In this document: in pieces, positions 7,904 through 14,998 of the stretch
How the letters are laid out: each line of letters opens with the position of its first letter
Position numbering within the stretch: position 1 is the stretch's first letter
Assembly (NCBI RefSeq): GCF_000620785.1
Contig: NZ_JIAI01000010.1
Location: 124,001-188,000 of the forward strand
Direction: 5' to 3'
Length of the DNA: 64,000 nucleotides
From: Actinospineispora acaciae DSM 45401
GTDB taxonomy: Bacteria; Actinomycetota; Actinomycetes; Mycobacteriales; Pseudonocardiaceae
Position numbers and translations under genes: made by a program
The notes under the pieces: generated by a model
What the model was told of the DNA's origin: nothing
Database searches by the model: none
Seen by the model: only the letters and a program-made list of their open reading frames with translations

Positions 7904-8467
7904 TCATCGCGGACCGACCGACCGTCGGTCTGTTTGCCCCGGGCGGGCGCGGTCACGGATGCCGCCCGGGTCGATCGCCGCCAGCACGTCGCGCAACAGG
8001 TCGGCCAGGGCGCGGGCGGTGGCCTCGGGCAGGCGGCCCAGCAGCTCGGACTGCGCCGCGTTCGCCGCGAGCACGGTCTCCTCGGCGGCGCGCACGCCCT
8101 CCGGGGTGAGCCGGACCCACACGCTGCGGCGGTCGTCAGGGTCGGCCTCCCGGACCACCAGCCCGGCGGCGGTCAGCCGGTGCAGCACGTTCGTGGTGCC
8201 GCCCGAGGACAGCAGCAGCGAGCTGGCCAGCTCGTGCGGCTTGCGCCGGTACGGCCGCCCGACCAGGCGCAGCCGGGACAGCACCTCGTACTCGGCCTTG
8301 GTCCGCCCCAGCCGGTCCAGCTCGGTGACGACGGCCGCGTCGATGAGCCCGGCCAGCCGCCCGGCGCGCTTGGCCAGCTCCAGGGGCACCCCGGCGACCT
8401 GGGGCAGCTCCGTGCGCCATCCGCCGACGATCTCGTCGACAACGTCGGACAGCCGTCCCTCACTCAT
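7904..8467 (-). CDS. MarR-family transcriptional regulator
   Basis: Winged-helix regulator of 187 aa. The wHTH region (ASSLLLSSGGTTNVLHRLTAAG) is followed by a typical wing (READPDDRRSVWVRLTPEG). It is divergent from the amidohydrolase at 8542; the 74-nt gap contains repeated AAGCTT words that look like its operators. Its 3' end overlaps the TetR-like operator at 7916-7930 and it is followed 7 nt later by the deacetylase gene, so the two may be co-transcribed. The ligand is unknown; control of the amidohydrolase is the likely job. Confidence 0.88.
   Translation of the reverse strand: MSEGRLSDVVDEIVGGWRTELPQVAGVPLELAKRAGRLAGLIDAAVVTELDRLGRTKAEYEVLSRLRLVGRPYRRKPHELASSLLLSSGGTTNVLHRLTAAGLVVREADPDDRRSVWVRLTPEGVRAAEETVLAANAAQSELLGRLPEATARALADLLRDVLAAIDPGGIRDRARPGQTDRRSVGPR
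7916..7930. promoter_or_regulatory. TetR-type operator, second copy
   Basis: The 15-mer gaccgaccgtcggtc is the exact reverse complement of the core at 1914-1940. It lies 20 nt upstream of the deacetylase start and inside the 3' end of the MarR gene. A site for a TetR-type repressor that also acts at 1914 is plausible. Confidence 0.5.
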
Positions 8468-8492
8468 GGCTGGAGGGTAGCTTGCGCGCCCG

Positions 8493-8524
8493 AAAGCTTC
8501 CTCGTAAGCTTTTTACAAAGCTTT
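8493..8524. promoter_or_regulatory. AAGCTT operator array between marR and amidohydrolase
   Basis: Three AAGCTT-centred half-sites lie within 32 nt: aaagctt at 8493-8499, aagcttt at 8506-8512 and aaagcttt at 8517-8524. The array ends 17 nt before the amidohydrolase ATG and 25 nt from the MarR ATG, where a MarR dimer could block both promoters. Confidence 0.65.
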
Positions 8525-8541
8525 CCAGAGAGGGGTAACTG

Positions 8542-9879
8542 ATGATCACGCTGATCCGGGGCGGCTGGGTCCTCACCATGAGCGAGCGCGAGCTGCCCGC
8601 CGGCGACGTGCTGGTCACCGACGGCACCATCGAGGCCGTGGGGGTCGGGCTGACCGCACCACCCGGCGCCGAGGTGATCGACGCGACCGGGATGCTGGTG
8701 CTGCCCGGCCTGGTGGACACCCACCGGCACACCTGGCAGACGCCGCTGCGCCACCTCGGCGCGCAGTGGTCGCTCACCGACTACCTGCGGCGGCTGCTGC
8801 ACGACATCGGCGCCCGGTTCCGCCCGGAGGACGTCTACGCGGGCACCCTGCTCGGCGCGCTGGCCGCGCTGGACGGCGGGGTCACCACGCTGGTCGACTG
8901 GTCGCACATCCAGGACTCGCCGCGGACCGCGGACGCCTCGGTGGCCGCGCTGCGCGACGCCGGCATCCGGGCCGTGTTCGCGCACTGCGACCGGCTGCGC
9001 CCGCACGGCCAGCCCCGCTCCGGCACGCACCTCGCCGAGCTGCGCCGGGCCCGCGAGGAGCTGCTGCCCGAGGACCCGAAGGACGGCGCGCTGGTCACCC
9101 TGGCGATGGGCGCGCACGGCCCGGACTTCACCGACATCGAGTCCACCGTCACCGACTTCGCACTGGCCCGCGAGCTGGGCATCCCGATCACCACGCACGT
9201 CGCCGTCGGCCGGCCGGGTCCGCACCAGCGGGGCATCGCGGCCATGGACGGCGCCGGGCTGCTCGGGCCGGACCTCACGGTGGTGCACGCGAACGGCGCG
9301 AGCGCGGACGACCTGCGCCGGCTGGCCGACCACGGGGTGAGCGCGTCGATCAGCCCGCAGATCGAGCTGACCATGCCCGAGCTGGGCGCCTCCGTCGCCC
9401 TGCGCCGGATGCTGGCGGCCGGGATCCGGCCCGGGCTCAGCGTCGACTCGGAGTCGGTCGCGTCCGCCGACCTGTTCACCCAGATGCGGTTCGCCCTGGC
9501 CGCCCACCGCACGGACACCGACAACGAACAGGAGAAGGAACCACCGCTACCGGCTATTGAGGCGCTGCGGCTGGCCACCGTGGACGGCGCGCGCACCGCC
9601 GGGCTGGCCGACCAGGTGGGCACCCTGGAGCCCGGCAAGGCCGCCGACCTGATCATGCTGCGGGCCGACGCGGTCGGGCTGGCCCCGGTGCGGGCGGCCG
9701 CCGACGCGGTGGTGCTGGCCGCCCACCCGGGCATGGTCGACACCGTTCTCGTGGCCGGCCGAACGGTCAAGCGCGACGGCCGGCTGCTGGCCGATCTGGA
9801 CCGCGCGCGCGAGCTGGCCGCCGCGACCGCCGACCACGTGCTCGGAGCAGGTGATCCAACGCTTGTGACGGACCGGTAG
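8542..9879 (+). CDS. Amidohydrolase-family protein (cytosine-deaminase/TrzA-like)
   Basis: Metal-dependent hydrolase of 445 aa with the composite (beta/alpha)8 amidohydrolase layout. The N-terminal strand domain starts at the Met, DTHRHTWQTPL is the first metal-binding motif (HxH) near residue 60, VVHANG is a second His region near 250, and SVDSES near 300 holds the catalytic Asp. The C-terminus GTLEPGKAADLIML returns to the strand domain. Overall similarity is to the aminohydrolases that deaminate or dechlorinate nitrogen heterocycles (TrzA/AtzB, 8-oxoguanine deaminase, hydroxyatrazine enzymes). The exact ring substrate is not deducible. Control by the divergent MarR gene is likely. Confidence 0.88.
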   Translation: MITLIRGGWVLTMSERELPAGDVLVTDGTIEAVGVGLTAPPGAEVIDATGMLVLPGLVDTHRHTWQTPLRHLGAQWSLTDYLRRLLHDIGARFRPEDVYAGTLLGALAALDGGVTTLVDWSHIQDSPRTADASVAALRDAGIRAVFAHCDRLRPHGQPRSGTHLAELRRAREELLPEDPKDGALVTLAMGAHGPDFTDIESTVTDFALARELGIPITTHVAVGRPGPHQRGIAAMDGAGLLGPDLTVVHANGASADDLRRLADHGVSASISPQIELTMPELGASVALRRMLAAGIRPGLSVDSESVASADLFTQMRFALAAHRTDTDNEQEKEPPLPAIEALRLATVDGARTAGLADQVGTLEPGKAADLIMLRADAVGLAPVRAAADAVVLAAHPGMVDTVLVAGRTVKRDGRLLADLDRARELAAATADHVLGAGDPTLVTDR

Positions 9880-9957
9880 GCTGCCGGCGGAACAGCGGCC
9901 GACCGGCTGGCGCCCGTCCGCCCGCCGGGCCGGCGACGCCATGGCGGCCCCCGGGAT

Positions 9958-11805
9958 GTGACGCTTTCGTTGCCCACCAGCACCCAGAGAAGCGACAGCG
10001 GGACGAGCACGAACGCCGCGCCGGCCGGGACGACGGGCCGGGACGCGCCGTTGCTGGCCCGCAACCGCGTGCTGGACGTCGTGATCATGGTGTCCTACCT
10101 GCTGATCTCGATCGGCCTGTACCGGGACCTGTGGCGCGGCCTGCCCGTCAGCTACCTGGTGGACAGCGGCGAGGACCAGAACCTGTTCGAGTGGTTCTTC
10201 GCGGTGCAGGCGCACGCGCTGGCCGCCGGGCACCCGACCCTGGTCTCCGCGCTGCAGAACCACCCGGTCGGCGTCAACCTGATGGCCAACACGGCGATGC
10301 CGGGGCTGGCGCTGCCGCTGGCGCCGCTGACCCTGCTGGCCGGGCCGACCGCCACCTGGGCGTTGGTGCTCACCGGCGGGCTGGCCGGCACGGCGGCCGG
10401 CTGGTACTGGCTGTACTCCCGGCACCTGGTCCGCTCCCGGTGGTCGGCCGCGGTCGGCGGCGCGTGCTGCGCGTTCACCCCGCCGGTCATCTCGCACGCG
10501 CACGCCCACCCGAACTTCACGGCGATGTTCCTGCTCCCGGTGATCGTGCTGTGGCTGGTCCGGCTGCGGGTGGCCACCGAGAACGGTCGCCGGGTCAAGA
10601 TCGGCGTGCTGCTCGGCCTGCTGATCGCCTGGCAGGTCATGATCGGCGAGGAGCCGCTGCTCATCCTGGCCACCGGGCTGGTCGTCTACGCGCTGGCCTG
10701 GGCGGTGGTGCGGCCCCGGACGCTGCTCGCGTCGGCCCGGTCGCTGGTCACCGGGCTCGGCGTGGCGGCGGCGGTGGCGATACCGCTGGTCGGGTATCCG
10801 CTGTGGGTCCAGTTCACCGGCCCGAGCAGCTACCGCGCGCTGCGCCACGGCATGGCCGGCAACGACCTGACGGTGTTCGGCGCGCTGCCCAAGCAGTCGG
10901 TGGGCGGCCAGCTGCTCAGCCCCGAGCAGGTGGTGGCCAACCCGACCGAGCAGAACGCGTTCTTCGGCTGGCCGCTGCTGGTGCTGCTGCTGGTGGCGAT
11001 GGTCTGGCTGTGGCGGGAGGTGCCGGCGCGGCTGGCCACGATCACGCTGCTGGTGATGGCCGCGCTGTCGGCCGGCGGGCACGCCGTGGTGAACGGCCAG
11101 GACACCGGCATCCCCGGGCCGTGGCTGCTGCTGCACCAACTGCCGCTGTACGAGTCGCTGATCGAGGCGCGGCTGACGTTCGCCTGCCTACCGGTGATCG
11201 GCATGCTGCTCGCGCTGGCCAGCGACCGGGTGCTGGTGCGGCCACCGCGCCCGGTCCTGCCGGGGGCGTGGCTGCGCTGGCTGACCTCGCGGCGGCTCTG
11301 GTTCGCGGCGCTGGTCCTGGCGCTGCTGCCGATCCTGCCGGTGCGGTTCATCACCACCACGCGCGCGGACACCCCCGCCCTGTTCAGCTCCGGCGCGTGG
11401 CGGGATTACGTGCGGCCGGGGCGGGCGATCGTGACGGTGCCGCTGCCGGACACCTCGAACGCCCACGCGCTGCACTGGCAGGTGGTGGCCGGGCTGGAGT
11501 TCCCGATCGCGGAGGGCTACTTCGTCGGGCCGTTCGGCCCGGCGCGGGAGGGCACCTACGGCGCGGAGCGGCGGCCCACGTCGTGGCTGCTCGCGGAGAC
11601 GGCGATATCCGGCGCGGTGCCGGCGATCGGCCCCGAGCAGCGCGCGGCCGCGATCGACGACCTGCGCTACTGGCGGGCCGACGCGGTGGTGCTCGCGGCC
11701 GCCCCGAACGCGGCGGCGCTGCGGGCCACCCTGGACCAGCTGCTCGGGCCGGGTCAGGACCGCGACGACGTGGTGGTCTGGGACGTCCGTTCGGTTACGG
11801 GGTAG
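9958..11805 (+). CDS. Polytopic membrane protein, glycosyltransferase-C-like
   Basis: Large membrane protein of 615 aa with roughly ten or more hydrophobic segments, starting at about residue 40 (VLDVVIMVSYLLISIGLY). An acidic loop after the first membrane segment (VDSGEDQNLFEWFF) and a soluble C-terminal region of about 150 aa recall GT-C membrane glycosyltransferases that use polyprenyl-phosphate sugars, but I see no diagnostic motif. GTG start; no strong ribosome binding site. The 3' end overlaps the convergent PAP2 phosphatase by 52 nt. Polyprenyl-phosphate chemistry could link the two, but this is inference only. Confidence 0.7.
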   Translation: MTLSLPTSTQRSDSGTSTNAAPAGTTGRDAPLLARNRVLDVVIMVSYLLISIGLYRDLWRGLPVSYLVDSGEDQNLFEWFFAVQAHALAAGHPTLVSALQNHPVGVNLMANTAMPGLALPLAPLTLLAGPTATWALVLTGGLAGTAAGWYWLYSRHLVRSRWSAAVGGACCAFTPPVISHAHAHPNFTAMFLLPVIVLWLVRLRVATENGRRVKIGVLLGLLIAWQVMIGEEPLLILATGLVVYALAWAVVRPRTLLASARSLVTGLGVAAAVAIPLVGYPLWVQFTGPSSYRALRHGMAGNDLTVFGALPKQSVGGQLLSPEQVVANPTEQNAFFGWPLLVLLLVAMVWLWREVPARLATITLLVMAALSAGGHAVVNGQDTGIPGPWLLLHQLPLYESLIEARLTFACLPVIGMLLALASDRVLVRPPRPVLPGAWLRWLTSRRLWFAALVLALLPILPVRFITTTRADTPALFSSGAWRDYVRPGRAIVTVPLPDTSNAHALHWQVVAGLEFPIAEGYFVGPFGPAREGTYGAERRPTSWLLAETAISGAVPAIGPEQRAAAIDDLRYWRADAVVLAAAPNAAALRATLDQLLGPGQDRDDVVVWDVRSVTG

Positions 11806-12461
11806 CGCGCCCGGTCGCGCGCGGCCAGCAGTGCCAGCGCGCTCACCCCGAGCGCCAGCCACGCGCCGCCGAGCAGCCAGCCGGTGAGCACGTCGGTCAG
11901 CCAGTGCGCGGCCAGGTACAGCCGGCTGACCCCGACCAGCACGGCCAGCGCCGCCGCCGAGACCACCGCCGCCACCCCCGCCGCTGCCGACCGCGCCGTC
12001 AGCACGACCACGGCCGCGACCACGCCGAGCACCACCGTGGTGCCCAGCGCGTGCCCCGAGGGCAGCGAGTAGCTCGGGTAGTGGATCAGCTGGTCGGCCC
12101 GGGGCGGGCGGTGCCGCTCGTAGAGATGCTTGAACCCGACCACCAGCAGCCCGCCCCCGGCGGCGGTCACCGCGACCACGGCGGCCGGCCACCAGCGGCG
12201 CTTCCAGGCCAGGACGAGCACGGCCGCCGCCGTCACCGCCGTCATGGCGATCGTGCCCCCGGCCACCGCCAGCACCGTGGCCACCACCGTCGCCCACCCG
12301 GTCCGGTGTGCCACGAACCAGTCCAGCACCGGCTGGTCCACGTCGTACAACCCGTCCGCGTGCCCCGGACCGTCCAGCACCTGTTCCACCACGGCGGCCT
12401 GCGCGAGCAGCAGTACCAGCGCTATAGCACCGCCGATCCCGACCGTCCGCCTCCACCGCAT
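11754..12461 (-). CDS. PAP2-family phosphatase (integral membrane)
   Basis: Membrane phosphatase of 235 aa. All three phosphatidic-acid-phosphatase/undecaprenyl-pyrophosphatase motifs are present: KHLYERHRPP, PSGH, and SRLYLAAHWLTDVL, with about six membrane segments. Such enzymes dephosphorylate lipid phosphates such as phosphatidic acid or undecaprenyl diphosphate at the outer face of the membrane. It converges on the large membrane protein gene with a 52-nt overlap. Confidence 0.92.
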   Translation of the reverse strand: MRWRRTVGIGGAIALVLLLAQAAVVEQVLDGPGHADGLYDVDQPVLDWFVAHRTGWATVVATVLAVAGGTIAMTAVTAAAVLVLAWKRRWWPAAVVAVTAAGGGLLVVGFKHLYERHRPPRADQLIHYPSYSLPSGHALGTTVVLGVVAAVVVLTARSAAAGVAAVVSAAALAVLVGVSRLYLAAHWLTDVLTGWLLGGAWLALGVSALALLAARDRARYPVTERTSQTTTSSRS

Positions 12462-12524
12462 GACGTCCGACGCTACCGACGCAGCTTGTGAATCCCCTGA
12501 GATATCACCCCGGAGTGACGCGCA

Positions 12525-12544
12525 AGCGGTTCCGCGGAACCGCT
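12525..12544. repeat. 20-nt perfect palindrome AGCGGTTCCGCGGAACCGCT
   Basis: Perfect self-complementary 20-mer in the 127-nt gap between the PAP2 start and the end of the PIMT-like gene. Its 18-nt core recurs exactly at 59771-59788. It sits at the edge of the lower-GC operon. It is either a hairpin terminator for that operon or a dispersed palindromic repeat. Confidence 0.8.
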
Positions 12545-12588
12545 CGTCCCCCCGCGCGCGTACCGAGTCAACGACCGGCGCGGGAACC

Positions 12589-13716
12589 TCAGTCCGGCAG
12601 CGTCATCCGCTGGCCGTGAGGCCCGACCGTGACCGTCCAGTCGGTGACGGCCGGCTCGCCGGCTTGCTGCCACCACCGGTAGGCGTCGGCCACCTCATCG
12701 AACAGGCGTCGCTGGCCGCTCTGGTTGACCGGGTACGGGGGTTCTTCGGTGATGTCCACCGACGCCCACGAGTCGGTGACGACGTCGAGCAGCCACACAG
12801 TCCCGGTGGTCGGAGTCGCTTCCCGGTATGACTTGCTGACGCCGTTCACGCGCTGGCCGATGGCAACGGCGGCGTCACGGTTCTGCGCCCACCGGTAGGG
12901 GTGCAGCTCGGTGGTGCCGATCGTGTCGGGCTCGCCCACACGCACACTCCGGCGGGGTACGCGTTGGGAGCGCAGGCTCATGAACACCGCGCAGGCGCCG
13001 AGGCTGCCCGTCGCGGTGCCGTCTTCGTGACGGTCGAGCACCGCGACGCCAGGCGGTTCGTAGGTGTTGGCGAGCGGGACGACGAGCCGGCCGCCGGGCG
13101 TGACCTGCTGAACCCAGTGGTAGGGCGTGACCGCTGCGCCGACCGTGGCGATCAGCCGGTCATACGGCGCCCCGGCCGGCCAACCCGGTACACCATCGGT
13201 TGCGACCAGGCACACCTTGTCGTACCCGGCGGCGTCGAGAGCGGCACGCGCATGATCGGCTATTGCGGGGTCGACTTCCAGGGTGGTGACGTTCTCCGCG
13301 CCCACCCGGTGGGCCAACAGGGCAGCGTTCCAGCCGGTGCCGCTACCGATCTCCAGAACCCGCATGCCCGGCTCGATGTCCAGCGCGGCCAGCATGCGAG
13401 CGACCATGGTCGGAGCGGATGCGGACGAGGTGGGCAACCAGCCCCGACCCCGCTCGTCCGGCTTGCCGTCGTCGACCTGCGTGATCACCGCGTCGTCGGC
13501 GTATGCGGCGGCCAGCCAGCCGCCGGGGTCGTCGGCTCGGCGCAGCGGCAGCAGGTCCGCGCCGGGCGTGTCTTGATCGTGTTGCCACACCACGTCGGGG
13601 ATGAACCGGTGACGGGCGACGTCCTCGAAGGCAGGCTGCCACGCCGGGGTCAGGTCGCCGCGCTCCAGGAGCGCGGCCACCATGGCCCGGCGCAGCCGCT
13701 TAGGGTCGTCGGTCAC
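12589..13716 (-). CDS. PIMT-like O-methyltransferase with C-terminal extension, RiPP-maturation type
   Basis: Protein of 375 aa homologous to protein-L-isoaspartate O-methyltransferases. The PIMT substrate motif region (PTSSASAPTMVARM) is near residues 95-108, SAM motif I is VLEIGSGTGWN at 120-130, and TLEVDP is at 145-150. Canonical PIMTs have about 215 aa; here about 130 further residues follow. Extended PIMTs of this kind are known as tailoring enzymes that methylate Asp side chains of ribosomal peptides to give aspartimide or isoaspartate (graspetide, lanthipeptide and imiditide pathways). The GTG start overlaps the stop of a 37-aa peptide gene by 4 nt (GTGA), so the two are translationally coupled. 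General protein repair cannot be excluded. Confidence 0.85.
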   Translation of the reverse strand: MTDDPKRLRRAMVAALLERGDLTPAWQPAFEDVARHRFIPDVVWQHDQDTPGADLLPLRRADDPGGWLAAAYADDAVITQVDDGKPDERGRGWLPTSSASAPTMVARMLAALDIEPGMRVLEIGSGTGWNAALLAHRVGAENVTTLEVDPAIADHARAALDAAGYDKVCLVATDGVPGWPAGAPYDRLIATVGAAVTPYHWVQQVTPGGRLVVPLANTYEPPGVAVLDRHEDGTATGSLGACAVFMSLRSQRVPRRSVRVGEPDTIGTTELHPYRWAQNRDAAVAIGQRVNGVSKSYREATPTTGTVWLLDVVTDSWASVDITEEPPYPVNQSGQRRLFDEVADAYRWWQQAGEPAVTDWTVTVGPHGQRMTLPD

Positions 13717-13826
13717 TTCTTGCCGTGCTTCCCCGGGTCAGGCGGGGGCGGGATCGGACCGCCCGGTTTGTGACCGTTCGTCTCCGGCTTCGGCTTCTCG
13801 TCCTTGTCTTTGTCGTGCTCACCCAT
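13713..13826 (-). CDS. 37-aa charged, Pro-rich peptide, candidate RiPP precursor
   Basis: Hidden small gene. The product begins MGEHDKDKDEKPKPETNGHK and continues with GlyGly, IPPPP, Asp-Pro and a Lys-rich tail ending HGKK. It has no Cys and no hydrophobic stretch, so it is not a secretion signal or membrane peptide. It holds four Asp residues and one Asn-Gly pair, the step that most readily forms succinimide/isoaspartate, the substrate chemistry of PIMT enzymes. The ATG lies inside the end of the 113-aa gene (8-nt overlap), with aggaaagg 9 nt upstream, and the stop overlaps the methyltransferase start. A precursor modified by that enzyme is the leading idea; a regulatory or toxin-like peptide is possible. 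Confidence 0.7.
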   Translation of the reverse strand: MGEHDKDKDEKPKPETNGHKPGGPIPPPPDPGKHGKK

Positions 13827-14160
13827 GATGTGCACCTTTCCTCTCGTTGTGGACAACTACCGAGGCTTGACGAGCGACGCGCTGTGCTGGGCTGGACTGC
13901 CGAGCGCGTCGGACCCCTTCGTCGGTGAGCTTGTAGGCGTGGCGCCTCGCAAAGCCGCGCTCACGGGCGGATCCGTCCCAACCGCAGTCCACCCACCCAA
14001 GCTCGACCATCCGTCGCAGCGCCGAATCGACAGCTCGTGACGCCAGGCCGACGGATCGTGAGATGTCGAGCGCGGCCATCTCCCGGGGCGGGGTGGTGTC
14101 CAACGCCGCCAGCACGGCGGCGATCCGCTCGCCAACGACCGCGCGGTCGTCGCGGCTCAT
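13819..14160 (-). CDS. Small winged-helix protein
   Basis: Protein of 113 aa with a predicted winged-helix fold: REMAALDISRSVGLASRAVD reads as the helix-turn-helix and ALRRMVELGWVDCGW as the recognition helix and wing, followed by a basic region (RERGFARRHAYKLTDEG) like the end of PadR/MarR-type wings. It is cytoplasmic with no ligand domain. The ATG overlaps the stop of the 57-aa gene (ATGA) and its own stop lies inside the start of the 37-aa gene, so it is translated as part of the same coupled operon. It probably fine-tunes this operon. Confidence 0.75.
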   Translation of the reverse strand: MSRDDRAVVGERIAAVLAALDTTPPREMAALDISRSVGLASRAVDSALRRMVELGWVDCGWDGSARERGFARRHAYKLTDEGVRRARQSSPAQRVARQASVVVHNERKGAHHG

Positions 14161-14330
14161 CGGCGCCGCCCGCGCCGGTCGTCCTCACGCTCGGGCAGCT
14201 CGACGAGGTACGGCTCTCGGGTGCTCTGCGGGCAGCGGACGCGGTGGCCGTTGGCCAGCTCGCGCCCGGTGCACCGGCACTCGCCCCGTGGTGTCGTCTC
14301 CGAGGTTGGCGGGAGCGGTCGAGCGGTCAC
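14157..14330 (-). CDS. 57-aa small protein with Cys residues, function unknown
   Basis: Hidden small gene. Features are a GECRCTGRE motif, a third Cys in VRCPQS, and a highly basic C-terminus (REDDRRGRRR). Three Cys plus a His could form a small zinc knuckle. A strong ggaggtga lies 6 nt before the GTG start, the start overlaps the 141-aa gene stop by 4 nt, and its stop overlaps the next ATG by 4 nt. The coupling on both sides is the main evidence that it is real. Confidence 0.65.
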   Translation of the reverse strand: MTARPLPPTSETTPRGECRCTGRELANGHRVRCPQSTREPYLVELPEREDDRRGRRR

Positions 14331-14752
14331 CGTGACTCACCTCCATGGCGCCGGCCGATGCCGAGCGGCCACCACTGGCGTCGCGGGCTCGCATGGGCGG
14401 ATGCCATCGCGTGTGCTGCTCGTCGGAGCGCGTAGGCGGTTTGGGCGGCGTGATCGTCCGGGCTGTGCGCAGGGTGAGCCAACGCGTGCGGCGCCAGCTC
14501 CCAGGCCAGCGTCAACGGGTCAATCTCGGACGTACGGTCCTCGGCGTCGGGCGGAACACTCGTCCCGCAGCCTTCGCAGCGTGGACCAGCAGGACCAGCG
14601 AGCACGCTCGGCCAGAGCAAGATCAGGTGACCACCGAGAGCCGGTACGCCGTCCGCCATCGGCTCGGCGGGCGATAGGAGGATCACCAGCGACACCGCGT
14701 GGGACTGGAGGTCGTCGGCGCAGGTCAGCCAAACGAACGGCAGGCCGCTCAT
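14327..14752 (-). CDS. 141-aa hypothetical protein of the coupled operon
   Basis: I do not recognise a family. The N-terminal part is moderately hydrophobic (HAVSLVILLS, GGHLILLWPSVLAG), the centre carries CEGCG, which might bind metal together with the earlier Cys in LTCADD, and the C-terminus is Ala/His/Arg-rich with a helical look. It is too polar overall for an integral membrane protein. The ATG overlaps the stop of a 58-aa gene (ATGA) and its TGA overlaps the next GTG, so it is firmly part of the operon. Confidence 0.6.
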   Translation of the reverse strand: MSGLPFVWLTCADDLQSHAVSLVILLSPAEPMADGVPALGGHLILLWPSVLAGPAGPRCEGCGTSVPPDAEDRTSEIDPLTLAWELAPHALAHPAHSPDDHAAQTAYALRRAAHAMASAHASPRRQWWPLGIGRRHGGESR

Positions 14753-14925
14753 CCCGTAGCCTCCCGACGTCGCGCCCTCGCACGCCGGATATCTCGCCTA
14801 CAGCGCCACTTGACTAACTGGTATCGCCACCACGCGGTGAGCCAATCCGACCGGGGGCCGACCGGCCCACACCGGGTGTCCCCGGTGGCGGTGCGTCCCG
14901 GCTGTTTCTGCAGGTCGTCGGACAC
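14749..14925 (-). CDS. 58-aa Arg/Trp-rich small protein
   Basis: Hidden small gene, first cistron after the regulator. The product has a polar N-terminal third and then an amphipathic, strongly basic helix (LTAWWRYQLVKWRCRR and on). The frame is open only between an upstream TGA and the ATGA overlap with the 141-aa gene. GTG at 14925 is the only usual start codon in that span. The ribosome binding site is weak, so translation may depend on read-through coupling or alternative initiation. The competing frame at 14798-14983 lacks a coupled stop and is rejected. Confidence 0.5.
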   Translation of the reverse strand: MSDDLQKQPGRTATGDTRCGPVGPRSDWLTAWWRYQLVKWRCRRDIRRARARRREATG

Positions 14926-14998
14926 AGCCTGGGAGAGTAGGAGCCTTTTGCCGGTAGCGTTGCCTCACCGCAACGTCACCCATTCGGGTGGTATGGGT

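Noticed and set aside
14185..14394. 69-aa minus-strand frame overlapping the 57-aa gene
   Set aside because: Starts upstream of the ggaggtga site and does not link to neighbours; its frame conflicts with the coupled chain.
14798..14983. 61-aa frame starting ATGGGTGACG after the XRE gene
   Set aside because: Lacks the coupled stop; the alternative frame at 14749-14925 fits the ATGA overlap with the next gene exactly.
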